Positions 8,010-16,163 of a stretch of DNA of 22,392 nt are shown here, piece by piece. This DNA is from an uncultured Mycoplasmatota bacterium (lineage in GTDB: Bacteria; Bacillota_I; Bacilli_A; RF39; UBA660). A program made the translations under genes and the position numbers. Within the stretch, counting starts at the first letter, position 1, and every line of letters begins with the position of its first letter. The DNA lies in contig URXR01000014.1 of NCBI GenBank assembly GCA_900551925.1, positions 1 through 22,392 on the forward strand, written 5' to 3'. The notes under the pieces were generated by a model that ran no database searches, was not told the DNA's origin, and was given only the letters and a program-made list of their open reading frames with translations.

Positions 8010-10396
8010 AAAAACTTTTAGTAGTTGCTCTAGGAGGTAATGCTTTAGGAAAAACCAATGAAGAGCAACTAAAACTAGTCAAAAAAACTGCTAAAGAATT
8101 AGTAGATTTAGGAGAAAAATATAATCTTGTTATAACTCATGGCAATGGTCCTCAAGTAGGAAAAATTAAAAATGCTATGGAAAATTCTTCTGAAAGTATG
8201 CCTTTTCCTGAATGTGGTGCTATGAGTGTAGGATACATTGGTTACCATCTTCAGCAATCAATTCAAAATGAATTAGATAAAAGAAAAATAAATAAAAATT
8301 GTGTTTCCGTTGTAACTCAAGTCTTAGTAGATAAAAAAGATAAAGCTTTTAAAAATCCTACTAAACCAATAGGGAACTTCTATACAAAAGAAAAAGCCCA
8401 AGAAATAGCTAAAGAAACAGGTTATATTTTTAAAGAAGATTCAGGACGTGGTTACCGAAGAACAGTAGCTTCACCAAGTCCTACTGACATAATTGAACTT
8501 GATTCAATTAAAGATTTGTTAGATGAAGGCAATATAGTTATAGCTTGTGGTGGAGGAGGCATCCCTGTTATAAATAAAAATAATAAATTAGTAGGAATTG
8601 ATGCTGTAATCGATAAAGATTTATCTAGTGCTCTCCTAGCTGAAAAACTAAAAGCTGATGGTCTATTAATTCTAACCGACATTGAAAAGGTTTGTATAAA
8701 TTTTAAACAGCCTGATGAACAAAAATTAAATTATCTTACTTTAGAAGAAGCAGATAAATACATAGAAAATAATGAATTCAAAGAAGGAAGTATGCTTCCT
8801 AAAGTAGAGGCTTGTTTAAAATTTGTTAAAAATACAAATAAAAAAGCCATTATAACATCTTTAGATAAAGCTTATGAAGCAATGAATGGTTTAACCGGAA
8901 CAGTAATATGTTCTAGTAAAGAGGAGGAAAAGAAAATGAAAAACAAAAAAAAGACCACTAGAAAAAAGAACTTTAAATTTGGAATATCAGCATTTTCTAT
9001 AATTTTAGTTCTTATAATTCTATTAGGAGTTTTAACTCATTTTCTTCCAACAGCAGAATTTGTAGGAGATCAAATAGTAAATGGAAGTGGTGTAGTAAAA
9101 GCTACCTTAGCTAATGTTTTAATGTCCCCAATCGAAGGCTTTGCCGATGCAATTGATGTTTGTATTTTCGTCTTTATTCTGGGAGGATTTTTAAACATTA
9201 TTCAAAAAACTGGAGCCTTAGAAACAGGAGTAAAAGTATTAGTCCAAAAGTTAAAAGGAAAAGAATTAATTTTAATCCCAATTTTAATGTTCATCTTCTC
9301 AGTAGGAGGAACTACTTATGGAATGCTTGAAGAAACAGTAGGCTTCTATGCTTTACTGGCAGCAACTATGGTAGCTGCAGGAATGGATACTATCGTTGCT
9401 TCAGCAGTAGTCCTACTAGGAGCAGGAACCGGGGTATTAGGATCAACAGTAAATCCTTTTGCTAATGGTGCTGCTATAAGTGCCTTACCGGAATCCATTG
9501 CGGTAAATCAAGGAACTATAATAGTTATTGGTATAGCTTTATGGTTAGTATCCTTAGCAATCGCCGTAATATTTACTATGATGTATGCAGCTAAAGTTAA
9601 GAAGGATAAAGGCTCAACCTTTTTATCACTACAAGAACAAAAAACTATGGAAAGGAAATATGGCAAGAAAGTAGATAAAAGTGAAGAAGCTAAATTAACA
9701 ATCAAACAAAAAGTTACTTTAATTTTATTCGGAATAACATTCTTAATAATGATTATTGGCTTTATTCCATGGGGAGAATTTGGCGATGCTAGTATTTTAT
9801 CATTTTCATCATTCTTAACCGGAAATGCTTTAGGAACTTGGTATTTTATGGATGCTACTTTATGGTTTTTAATAATAGGAATCATAATTGGAATTGTCAA
9901 TAAACAAGGAGAAAAAGGAATAGTAGAAAATTTCGTATCTGGAGCAGCTGATATGATGAGCGTTGTTCTAATCATAGCAGTAGCTCGTGGAGCTTCGTAT
10001 TTAATGGGCGTTACTTATTTAGATAATTATATTATCTATAATGCTGCTGAAGCATTAAGTGATATGCCAGTATTATTATTTACTCCACTTAACTATATAC
10101 TTCATATAATCTTATCAGTTTTAGTACCATCTTCATCTGGACTAGCAACTCTATCTACTCCAATTATGGGACCTTTAGCAGCAGAACTTGGTTATAGTGT
10201 TGAAGGAACCATTATGACTTTTGTTGCAGCCAACGGTTTAGTAAATTTAATTACTCCAACTTGTGGTGCTATTATGGGAGGTTTAGCTATTGCCGGAGTA
10301 GAATATACTACTTGGGTCAAATGGTCATTAAAAATAATCGGATGTATTGCTTTAGCATCATTACTTATTTTAATGTTAGCAATGATACTTTTCTAA
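8006..10396 (+). CDS. Fused carbamate kinase (ArcC) and YfcC/ArcD-type arginine/ornithine permease
   Basis: One uninterrupted 796-residue frame joins two full-length pathway proteins. Residues 1 to about 302 are carbamate kinase, which makes ATP from carbamoyl phosphate and [11 protein letters not shown] near 8-15, [18 protein letters not shown], and the C-terminal GSMLPKVEA and LTGTVI. Residues 311-796 are a multi-helix DcuC/YfcC-family carrier ([50 protein letters not shown]), the family that supplies ArcD in streptococci, so arginine/ornithine exchange is likely. The joint is a hydrophilic SSKEEEKK. An intact GAGGAGG followed by ATG 8936 lies inside the joint, so a separate 486-residue permease could also be translated. 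Tandem TAG-TAA stops lie one base out of frame at 8914-8919. Either a real fusion or a one-base change or error near the joint. Confidence 0.92.
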   Translation: MKKLLVVALGGNALGKTNEEQLKLVKKTAKELVDLGEKYNLVITHGNGPQVGKIKNAMENSSESMPFPECGAMSVGYIGYHLQQSIQNELDKRKINKNCVSVVTQVLVDKKDKAFKNPTKPIGNFYTKEKAQEIAKETGYIFKEDSGRGYRRTVASPSPTDIIELDSIKDLLDEGNIVIACGGGGIPVINKNNKLVGIDAVIDKDLSSALLAEKLKADGLLILTDIEKVCINFKQPDEQKLNYLTLEEADKYIENNEFKEGSMLPKVEACLKFVKNTNKKAIITSLDKAYEAMNGLTGTVICSSKEEEKKMKNKKKTTRKKNFKFGISAFSIILVLIILLGVLTHFLPTAEFVGDQIVNGSGVVKATLANVLMSPIEGFADAIDVCIFVFILGGFLNIIQKTGALETGVKVLVQKLKGKELILIPILMFIFSVGGTTYGMLEETVGFYALLAATMVAAGMDTIVASAVVLLGAGTGVLGSTVNPFANGAAISALPESIAVNQGTIIVIGIALWLVSLAIAVIFTMMYAAKVKKDKGSTFLSLQEQKTMERKYGKKVDKSEEAKLTIKQKVTLILFGITFLIMIIGFIPWGEFGDASILSFSSFLTGNALGTWYFMDATLWFLIIGIIIGIVNKQGEKGIVENFVSGAADMMSVVLIIAVARGASYLMGVTYLDNYIIYNAAEALSDMPVLLFTPLNYILHIILSVLVPSSSGLATLSTPIMGPLAAELGYSVEGTIMTFVAANGLVNLITPTCGAIMGGLAIAGVEYTTWVKWSLKIIGCIALASLLILMLAMILF
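8921..8938 (+). promoter_or_regulatory. Internal ribosome-binding site and start for the permease half
   Basis: GAGGAGG at 8921-8927 lies eight bases before an in-frame ATG (8936-8938) exactly where a stand-alone YfcC-type permease should begin ([16 protein letters not shown]). It implies that the permease is, or recently was, translated independently of carbamate kinase. Confidence 0.65.
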
Positions 10397-10423
10397 AAAC
10401 TATCAAACAACTTGATAGTTTTT
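10396..10423 (+). terminator. Terminator of the arc operon
   Basis: AAAACTATCAA (10396-10406) pairs perfectly with TTGATAGTTTT (10412-10422) around a 5-base loop, followed by T, C and more T-rich sequence. It starts at the last base of the stop codon. Confidence 0.85.
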
Positions 10424-10448
10424 CTATGCTTTTTTCTTATACACAAAA

Positions 10449-10473
10449 CTAGTTTTTGAATACTATAAACTAG
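10449..10473 (+). repeat. Inverted repeat upstream of the 75-residue gene
   Basis: CTAGTTT (10449-10455) and AAACTAG (10467-10473) are exact inverted copies separated by 11 bases, ending just before the TAGGGGGA ribosome-binding site. This may be an operator or a small hairpin controlling translation of the next gene. Confidence 0.35.
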
Positions 10474-10488
10474 ATAGGGGGATTTATA

Positions 10489-10716
10489 ATGTTCGCAAAT
10501 GCAAATCAAAACCCATTTATGATGGGAGAACAAGAAAGTTTTATCGATATCGATAACAACAACGGAAGTATTGATATTGATGTAAATCAAGATCAAAATC
10601 AAAACTTTATGGCTGCAGGTGGACCTGTTGGATCACCAGTAATTGAACCAATGCGTGAAAGAGTAGTAAATAGAACAATTGAACATGTTGTGCCACATGA
10701 GTGTCCACTTATGTAG
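10489..10716 (+). CDS. Small Asn/Asp/Gln-rich protein, weakly CotD-like C-terminus
   Basis: A 75-residue protein with a strong ribosome-binding site (GGGGGA, about seven bases before ATG) and no membrane segment. Residues 18-39 are an acidic Asp/Asn/Gln/Ile stretch (IDIDNNNGSIDIDVNQDQNQ); the C-terminal 25 residues contain RVVNRTIEHVVPHECPLM. The N-R-T-x-x-H-x-V-P-H-x-C-P pattern faintly recalls CotD-type spore coat proteins, but the match is short and the remainder is different, so I do not name it. It stands alone between the arc terminator and the next promoter. The single Cys and two His near the end could bind metal or be cross-linked. Confidence 0.7.
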   Translation: MFANANQNPFMMGEQESFIDIDNNNGSIDIDVNQDQNQNFMAAGGPVGSPVIEPMRERVVNRTIEHVVPHECPLM

Positions 10717-10833
10717 AACACCAAAAATATATTTTGTAGAGGTTTTAGTACAAAACAGAACTTTTCTTGCTTTTTAATTAAATTTTATATTAGAACAAAT
10801 TTTATTATAAACCAATGAGCTTTACTTCATTAA

Positions 10834-10862
10834 TTCACATATTAAAACATACATGATATAAT
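10834..10862 (+). promoter_or_regulatory. Promoter of the isomerase-CYTH-CYTH operon
   Basis: TTCACA (10834-10839, one mismatch from TTGACA), 17 bases, then TATAAT (10857-10862) preceded by TGA, an extended -10. Confidence 0.75.
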
Positions 10863-10886
10863 CTTTATAAGATGGGAGGAGTAATA

Positions 10887-11693
10887 ATGAAATTTGGAAT
10901 GCCTACTTTAATAGAATTTAATTCTATAGAAGAAAATATTGAATTAGCCAAAGCTTTAAATCTTGATTTCATAGAACTAAATCTAGATTTACCATATTGT
11001 AATCTACCTGGAACTGAGTTATTAGATTTATCAAATAAATATAATATTGAATTCACAGCTCATTTATCAGAAAAACTAGATGTAGCAGAATTAGATAACG
11101 ATTTAAGATTAGCTTATTTAAATAAAATCGAAAAAATAATTAGGTGGGGAACTAGCAACAACATAACAAAATATAATCTTCATTTAGATCCTGGAATACA
11201 CTTTTCTTTGCCAGATAAAAAAATATTCATATATGAAAAATATATAGATAAATATAAACAAGCATTAACAGACTCTTGTTCTCATCTTAGTAAAATTGCT
11301 GAAAAATATAATATAGAAATAATGTTTGAAAACTTGAAGTCATTTGATTATTTATTAAATGGATTTAAAATAATCAGTTCATATAATAATTTATATTTTA
11401 CTTTAGATATGGGGCATGACATAAGAAATGGTAATAATATTCAAGCGTTTTTTGAACATTATCCAAGTAAAATTAAACATGTTCACCTACATGACTTCAA
11501 TGGGAAAAGCGATCATTTAGAACTTGGAACTGGAATTGTTAATATAGAAGAAAAAATAGATTTTATTGAAAAATATAATACTTATGCAGTTATTGAAGTA
11601 AAAAGAAAAGAAGACTTAATAAATTCCGTTCATTATATAAATAATATTATGAAAACTAAAAAAGAAAGAGAAGAGTTTAAATTATTAAAATAG
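10887..11693 (+). CDS. Sugar phosphate isomerase/epimerase-like TIM-barrel protein
   Basis: A 268-residue protein of the xylose-isomerase-like TIM-barrel / AP-endonuclease-2 family, whose members isomerise or epimerise sugars and inositols or cleave abasic DNA. A metal site is visible: E148 (MFENL), D174 and H177 (LDMGHD), H198/H200/H202 (KHVHLHD) and E237 (VIEVK). IELNLDLPYCN and FTAHLSE are early barrel strands. The HVHLHDFNGKSDHLELGTG block is typical of sugar epimerases rather than endonuclease IV. ATG 10887 is chosen because the ribosome-binding site GGGAGGAG (10874-10881) overlaps the upstream in-frame ATG 10872. First gene of a three-gene string with two CYTH proteins. The substrate is unknown. 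Confidence 0.82.
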   Translation: MKFGMPTLIEFNSIEENIELAKALNLDFIELNLDLPYCNLPGTELLDLSNKYNIEFTAHLSEKLDVAELDNDLRLAYLNKIEKIIRWGTSNNITKYNLHLDPGIHFSLPDKKIFIYEKYIDKYKQALTDSCSHLSKIAEKYNIEIMFENLKSFDYLLNGFKIISSYNNLYFTLDMGHDIRNGNNIQAFFEHYPSKIKHVHLHDFNGKSDHLELGTGIVNIEEKIDFIEKYNTYAVIEVKRKEDLINSVHYINNIMKTKKEREEFKLLK

Positions 11694-11706
11694 GAGAAAA
11701 CAAAAA

Positions 11707-12336
11707 ATGGAATATGAGATTAGATTTTATTATCCACTTACTAAATATAAAGAAAAATTATTAGAATTGAAAAAAACAAAAGAGTTAAACTTTGAAGGCA
11801 GAAAATATGAAATTACCTCTCAATTTGATCATCCTTCGAAGAAATTTAGTTTTTATACAAAAGAAGTTGATGGACGTTTTAGGATTAGAAAAACAGAAAG
11901 TAAAAAAGGTATTAAATGTATGATAAGTTGGAAAAGAAGATTGAATGATACTGTAGATAAAAAAATTAATAAAGAAGAAGAGGTTGAAATATCTATAAAC
12001 TCTAAAGATTATGATAATTTGATGTTTTTAATAAATAATGTTTTACATATGAAAGAAATAGAAACATATGAAAGGTATAGGACTACTTTTTCTAATGACG
12101 AAATAGAAATTGTTCTCGATGAATATCCCTTTGGATTAGCTTTAGAAATAGAGGCTAAGAAAAATATTGATAATCCCGAAAAGATTATTAATAAATATAT
12201 TACATTATTAAATCTTAAATATGAAGATTCATATAAGCTATCTTGGGATGATAAATATGAACAGTTATGCAAAGAACAAAAAATGGAAAAGTTTAGTAAA
12301 GTATTGTTCGATAAGCCAATGCCAAAAATAAAATAG
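11707..12336 (+). CDS. CYTH-domain protein 1 (class IV adenylate cyclase-like / triphosphate tunnel enzyme)
   Basis: The CYTH fold forms a beta-tunnel that binds triphosphates with metals; members are class IV adenylate cyclases, thiamine triphosphatases or inorganic triphosphatases. The N-terminal MEYEIRF corresponds to the E-x-E-x-K signature with Arg in the Lys place. DGRFRIRK, CMISWKRR, EEEVEI, ETYERYRTTF and the acidic pair of strands IEIVLDEYPFGLALEIEA are all CYTH landmarks with alternating Arg/Lys and Glu, so the active site looks intact. At 209 residues it is a single-domain protein with a short tail. It follows the isomerase gene by 13 bases and precedes a second CYTH gene. Triphosphatase versus cyclase activity cannot be decided from sequence. 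Confidence 0.85.
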   Translation: MEYEIRFYYPLTKYKEKLLELKKTKELNFEGRKYEITSQFDHPSKKFSFYTKEVDGRFRIRKTESKKGIKCMISWKRRLNDTVDKKINKEEEVEISINSKDYDNLMFLINNVLHMKEIETYERYRTTFSNDEIEIVLDEYPFGLALEIEAKKNIDNPEKIINKYITLLNLKYEDSYKLSWDDKYEQLCKEQKMEKFSKVLFDKPMPKIK

Positions 12337-12359
12337 ATTACTAAAATGGAGGATTAAAA

Positions 12360-12953
12360 ATGAAACAGATTGAAATAACAGTACAAGTCAATAACACCCT
12401 AGAAGAAATTGATTCTATTTTAAAAAATCAAAAATTTAAACTTATCAGAAGAAGCAAAGTTAAAGATAAATATATGACTACAAATTTAAAAGCTTTAACA
12501 AAAGAAAACATATTAACAATACTTTCGAAATGTGTTTTATTAAGATATTTAAATGTTGATAACAAAAATATATTCAAGAAGATTACATACAAAAACAAAC
12601 AATATAAAGATAACATAGTTATCTCAGAAGAAAAAATTAGTATTAATATTGATGATCTAGAAAACGCTGAGAAATTATTTTCTAAATTAGGATTTGAAAC
12701 TATAATAAATGTTAATTATGATGTCATAGTATATGAAAAAAATGGCCTGGAATTAGCTCTTCAAAATGTAGAAAATCTAGGTTTATTATTAGAATACGAA
12801 AGCCCTATAGATTGCTCTAATTTTAGCGACGAAAAAATCCTAAAAGAAAAAGAAAAAATGCAAGAAGAAATAAAAAAACTTAATATAAATATTGGTAATA
12901 ATTATGATATTAAAAAAGCTTATGAATTAGTTTTAATGGAAATGAATAAGTAG
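12360..12953 (+). CDS. CYTH-domain protein 2, divergent
   Basis: A 197-residue protein with a CYTH-like outline: N-terminal KQIEITVQV (place of the E-x-E-x-K motif), a middle LLRYLNVDNKNIFKKITYKN (equivalent of the basic strands), then KNGLELALQNVENLGLLLEYE, matching the late acidic strands (as in xLDxVxxLGxFxEIE of class IV cyclases). The first motif retains only one of its two glutamates (E5-I-T-V), so activity may be altered or lost. ATG 12360 has a GGAGG site nine bases upstream, 23 bases after CYTH 1. The two proteins may have arisen by old duplication and could pair. The family call rests on pattern alone. Confidence 0.7.
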   Translation: MKQIEITVQVNNTLEEIDSILKNQKFKLIRRSKVKDKYMTTNLKALTKENILTILSKCVLLRYLNVDNKNIFKKITYKNKQYKDNIVISEEKISINIDDLENAEKLFSKLGFETIINVNYDVIVYEKNGLELALQNVENLGLLLEYESPIDCSNFSDEKILKEKEKMQEEIKKLNINIGNNYDIKKAYELVLMEMNK

Positions 12954-13008
12954 TAGCAATCCTAACAAAAATATCATATAATCATAGCATTAGTTTAGGT
13001 ATTTGCTA
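12954..13008 (+). repeat. Imperfect inverted repeat after CYTH 2
   Basis: TAGCAA-T-CCTAA (12954-12965) pairs with TTAGG-TAT-TTGCTA (12995-13008), 11 pairs with a small internal loop and a 29-base apical region, starting right after the stop codon. The sequence downstream is only moderately T-rich, so it may be a weak terminator or RNA-stability hairpin. The rest of the gap to 13125 holds a TATAAT at 13066-13071 without a well-spaced -35. Confidence 0.35.
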
Positions 13009-13125
13009 TCCTTATAGAATTTTATTAAATAAATGAAAAAATATTTTGAAATAAAACTTTTGTAATATAATTAATTTGAAATTTAAAAATGTTAGTTATG
13101 AAAACTAAAGAAGAAAGGTATAAAT

Positions 13126-13611
13126 ATGATAATAAAAGAATATGAAGATAAATATTTAGAAAATGTAAAAGACTTGCTTGTAGAGCTAGAAGAGTACATT
13201 GTATCAATAGATGAAGACCACTTAGATCAAGTTGGCAAAGATTATAGAGATAAAATGGCTCTAATAGATTTACAAGAAATAAAAGAAAATAATGGTAAAT
13301 GCTATCTAGCAATTGATAACAATAAAGTAGTAGGGTTAATCATGGGTATAGTAATACCATACAAAGAAGAAGATTATTTAGATTATAAATGCCCCAAGTC
13401 AGGAAATATAACTGAACTTATTATTTCTAAAGAATATAGAAAGCATGGCCTAGGAAATCTATTAATAGAAAAACTTGAACAATATTTTAAAAGTATAGGT
13501 TGTGAATATATACATGTTGATGTCTTTGCTTATAATAAAAATGCCATAAAGTTTTATAGTCAAAAAGGCTATCATAATAGAATGCATAATATGATAAAGA
13601 AAGTGGATTAA
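13126..13611 (+). CDS. GNAT acetyltransferase
   Basis: A 161-residue single-domain GNAT protein, transferring an acetyl group from acetyl-CoA. The signature sits in ITELIISKEYRKHGLGNLLI, where R-K-H-G-L-G is the Q/R-x-x-G-x-G/A pyrophosphate-binding loop; the later YIHVDVFAYNKNAIKFYSQKGY is the usual C-terminal pattern. The acceptor may be a small amine, an aminoglycoside-like molecule or a protein; nothing visible decides it. AGAAAGG lies about eight bases before ATG 13126. It stands by itself between the CYTH pair and the C39/kinase pair. Confidence 0.88.
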   Translation: MIIKEYEDKYLENVKDLLVELEEYIVSIDEDHLDQVGKDYRDKMALIDLQEIKENNGKCYLAIDNNKVVGLIMGIVIPYKEEDYLDYKCPKSGNITELIISKEYRKHGLGNLLIEKLEQYFKSIGCEYIHVDVFAYNKNAIKFYSQKGYHNRMHNMIKKVD

Positions 13612-13705
13612 AATATATGAGCAAAAGAGATAAAAATAGTAGTAGAAATTTTTAAAGTTATTAAAAAATTATAATAAACTACATTTTATATGAGGTGATT
13701 AGAGT

Positions 13706-14284
13706 ATGATAAAAGATATCAAACCTTATAAACAAAATAAAATGACATGTGCTATAGCGTGCATGTTAATGATACTAGAATATAATAGAAAAATTGAAGA
13801 AGCAAATATAAGTGATGAATTTACACTTTATGATATGTATCACTCACAATATATGGAAGGAACACCATTTTCTGCATTGGCACTACATTTAGGTAAAAAC
13901 GGATTAAAAACCAAATTAATACATTCAGAAAAAACAATGTTTAATAATGAAAAGCATGTAATATCCGAATATATTTTTGAAAAGTTAATAACTGAATATA
14001 ATTACTATATAGATAAAGGAAAAAAGTATGGCTTAGAAGTAGAAAACGGAATAGATATTTCTTCCAAATTATTAAAACAATATTTAGACAAAGATACCTT
14101 AATCATAATAGCAGGCATGCATAAAAATATGTTTCATGCAGTTTTATTATATGGATATGAAAAGAATAATCTTTATATTTGCGACCCTATATCAGCAAGT
14201 AAGAAAAAAATATCTTATGAAGAATTATATAGTTTTATGAATACTGCTATAGGTAAATGGCTATTAATAGTTTATAATAATTGA
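13706..14284 (+). CDS. C39-like cysteine peptidase domain protein
   Basis: A 192-residue soluble protein with the layout of a papain-like C39 peptidase domain: Q10 (oxyanion-hole position) and C15 in QNKMTCAIACMLMILEY, then H144 in MFHAVLLYGYE and D160 in YICDP. The Gln-Cys-His-Asp set is complete and in the order of the peptidase domains fused to bacteriocin ABC exporters, but there is no transporter here and no signal peptide. Free-standing C39-like domains are often of unknown function; the substrate could be a peptide or amide. GAGGTGAT lies about eight bases before ATG. The next gene, an APH kinase, follows after 12 bases, so the two are probably co-transcribed. Confidence 0.72.
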   Translation: MIKDIKPYKQNKMTCAIACMLMILEYNRKIEEANISDEFTLYDMYHSQYMEGTPFSALALHLGKNGLKTKLIHSEKTMFNNEKHVISEYIFEKLITEYNYYIDKGKKYGLEVENGIDISSKLLKQYLDKDTLIIIAGMHKNMFHAVLLYGYEKNNLYICDPISASKKKISYEELYSFMNTAIGKWLLIVYNN

Positions 14285-14296
14285 AAAGGAGTAACT

Positions 14297-15163
14297 ATGG
14301 ATGAGACTATTATAAAAGAAATATTAAAAAAATATAAAATTACACCATTAGATATCAAAAAAGCAGATAATTCATATAATTCAAATGTTTATATAATTAT
14401 AACTAGTAGAAAAAAATACATTTTAAAAACCTATAAAAATAAAACAAAAAGACTAAATGAAAAAAAATATTATAATTATTTATATAATATTATTCCTACT
14501 TCGAAAGTTTTATATAGTAGTTCGTATAATAATTTTGAGTTTAATATTATTTCCTATTTTAGTGGCAGAAATATATATGATGAAGAATATAACTGTCTTA
14601 AATCAGATGAAATATTTAACATTGGAAAAGTCTTGGCAAAAATACATAATAGTAAGATAATATCGACTTCAACAAGTTCATGGATAGAGTACTTAAATTC
14701 ATGTATAGATAAAACAAAAAAAGAATTAAATTATTTATTTGGAAAGAAAGACAATGATATTATAATTAACTTTTTGAAAGATTATATTAATAATAATATT
14801 GTAAATAACTATAAAGATTGTCTATTGCATATGGACTTTAGAATAGGAAATATAATTATCAATAATCAAGGAAAAGTCGGAGTAATTGATTTTGAAAGCA
14901 TGAAAAATGGAGAATATGTATTTGATTTTGTAAAAATGAACAGAATTTTCAATAAACATAATTTCAAAATTTTTCTTGATGGTTATAAATCTATTAGAAA
15001 ATTAAGTAAAGATTTTGATGAAAAATTAAAATTTTATAGTTTTTTTGATTCTTATACATCACTTTATTGGTGTTATGTTAACAATCACACGAATAGTAAT
15101 TTTTACAAATTAAACTATACAATAGTAATGGAATATTTAAAAGAATTAGAAAATAAAAAATAG
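14297..15163 (+). CDS. APH/choline-kinase-family phosphotransferase
   Basis: A 288-residue small-molecule kinase of the aminoglycoside phosphotransferase / choline kinase superfamily. The catalytic loop is H178-M-D-F-R-I-G-N185 (HxDxxxxN) and the metal-binding Asp is D198 in VGVIDFES. N-terminal YIIITSRKKYILKTYKN carries the expected nucleotide-lobe lysine. The acceptor (choline, a sugar, an aminoglycoside or other alcohol) is not readable; the overall divergence does not favour a known resistance enzyme. AAAGGAG precedes ATG 14297 by six bases. It shares a two-gene unit with the C39-like protein. The stop codon lies inside the convergent terminator stem. Confidence 0.85.
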   Translation: MDETIIKEILKKYKITPLDIKKADNSYNSNVYIIITSRKKYILKTYKNKTKRLNEKKYYNYLYNIIPTSKVLYSSSYNNFEFNIISYFSGRNIYDEEYNCLKSDEIFNIGKVLAKIHNSKIISTSTSSWIEYLNSCIDKTKKELNYLFGKKDNDIIINFLKDYINNNIVNNYKDCLLHMDFRIGNIIINNQGKVGVIDFESMKNGEYVFDFVKMNRIFNKHNFKIFLDGYKSIRKLSKDFDEKLKFYSFFDSYTSLYWCYVNNHTNSNFYKLNYTIVMEYLKELENKK

Positions 15164-15198
15164 AAAAAGTATATTGAATCATACAATTACTATTTTTT
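15155..15198. terminator. Bidirectional terminator between convergent genes
   Basis: AAAAAATAG (15155-15163, including the upstream stop codon) is an exact inverted copy of CTATTTTTT (15190-15198), with an inner GTAT/ATAC pair. A and T tracts on both sides allow termination on either strand, suiting the convergent APH (+) and Nudix (-) genes. The stem is entirely AT-rich except one pair. Confidence 0.5.
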
Positions 15199-15245
15199 AT
15201 TAAAACATAAAAGATTACATAGATATTTAATTAACAAAATAATTT

Positions 15246-15743
15246 TTACCAATCTAAATCTAGTTTTTCTTTTATTAATACAAACCTTTCTAATACAGAA
15301 GGTACAATTTGCTTATTTTCTATCATCTCATAAAAATTATTTTTTGAAATAAACTTAATATCACTTATTTCCTCTGATTGAAGATTAGTATTTTTGATAT
15401 TAATTTCAAAGCTACTAGTAAATATATCAACAAATTGATTTTTATATAAATGAGTGAAAATATATTGTATATTATTTGATTGAATATTAATTCCTATTTC
15501 TTCTTTTATTTCTCTTATAATTGTTTCAGTAGTAGTTTCCCCAGCTTGTGAGCATCCTCCAGGAACTTCCCAATTTCCAGGATGTGACTTATTTAGACTT
15601 CTTTTTGTCATCAATATATTATTATCATTAATAATCCATAGTTCTGCTCCTTGATTATATTCGTTATTTTCTAATATACTACCTCTTTGTTTTATATAAT
15701 TTAGAAAATTTCGATTCTTATCCAAAACATCAAAATATTCCAT
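15246..15743 (-). CDS. Nudix hydrolase A, IPP-isomerase-like subfamily
   Basis: Nudix enzymes hydrolyse a nucleoside diphosphate linked to another moiety, using Mg or Mn. The box is complete: G-x5-E-x7-REIKEEIGI, within GGCSQAGETTTETIIREI. The N-terminal layout, a short FDVLDKNRN segment and a basic RG about 20 residues in, before the core beginning AELWIINDNNILMTKRS, matches the YfcD/IPP-isomerase-like branch and is shared with two nearby paralogues. 165 residues is a usual length. The ribosome-binding site AGGAGGTG lies seven bases before the ATG on the minus strand. Encoded on -, downstream of the small membrane protein gene by 151 bases. The substrate is unknown. Confidence 0.92.
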   Translation of the reverse strand: MEYFDVLDKNRNFLNYIKQRGSILENNEYNQGAELWIINDNNILMTKRSLNKSHPGNWEVPGGCSQAGETTTETIIREIKEEIGINIQSNNIQYIFTHLYKNQFVDIFTSSFEINIKNTNLQSEEISDIKFISKNNFYEMIENKQIVPSVLERFVLIKEKLDLDW

Positions 15744-15894
15744 AAATAGTCACCTCCTATTATGTTATAAAACAATAATATTATAAAATAATAAATTACT
15801 AAAATTTTATTTTTGATAAATATTTAAAACTAGTTCATAAACTTATTAATTATTCGTTAGTTAAGCATATATTAACAAATCTAATAAATGCTAA

Positions 15895-16146
15895 TTATTG
15901 CCATTTTTCCCATTTTTTTCTTACAACTTTTAAGGAAAGAGTAGATAAAACAAATCCTATAACAGGGACTAAAGAGCTAAATAATATATAATCAAAATTT
16001 CTGATTAAGTAAGAATATATTATCACAGTAATATAAGTTAAAATCATAATACATATTTTTCTTGTCCAGCTGGTTTCCCAAGATTTATCAAGTTCCACTC
16101 TTTTATTTCTTTCTTCAATATCTGTAACTCTATTTTCTATTTCCAT
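15895..16146 (-). CDS. Small two-helix membrane protein
   Basis: An 83-residue protein. Residues 1-30 are charged (EIENRVTDIEERNKRVELDK) and could form a short coiled coil; WETSWTRK leads into two hydrophobic helices (about 29-47 and 53-72), and the tail is basic. The pattern RNKRVELDKSWETSWTRK...SSLVPVIGFVLSTLSL recalls a widespread small uncharacterised membrane protein family I have seen in diverse bacteria; no function is known to me. ATG 16146 is chosen because GGAGGTG (16154-16160) lies seven bases upstream; the in-frame TTG at 16152 is too close. It is 17 bases after Nudix B on the same strand, so likely co-transcribed with it. Confidence 0.78.
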   Translation of the reverse strand: MEIENRVTDIEERNKRVELDKSWETSWTRKICIMILTYITVIIYSYLIRNFDYILFSSLVPVIGFVLSTLSLKVVRKKWEKWQ

Positions 16147-16163
16147 TTTCAAACACCTCCGAC

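Noticed and set aside
13097..13130. Similarity between ATGAAAACTAAA-GAAGAAAG here and ATGAAAACTAAA at 11649, as a possible duplicated gene end.
   Set aside because: The match is about a dozen A-rich bases followed by divergence; too short to support duplication.
13617..13655. A 12-codon frame beginning MSKRDKN after the GNAT gene, similar to the acyltransferase N-terminus MSKRDQT.
   Set aside because: The similarity spans only five residues in A-rich sequence and there is no ribosome-binding site.
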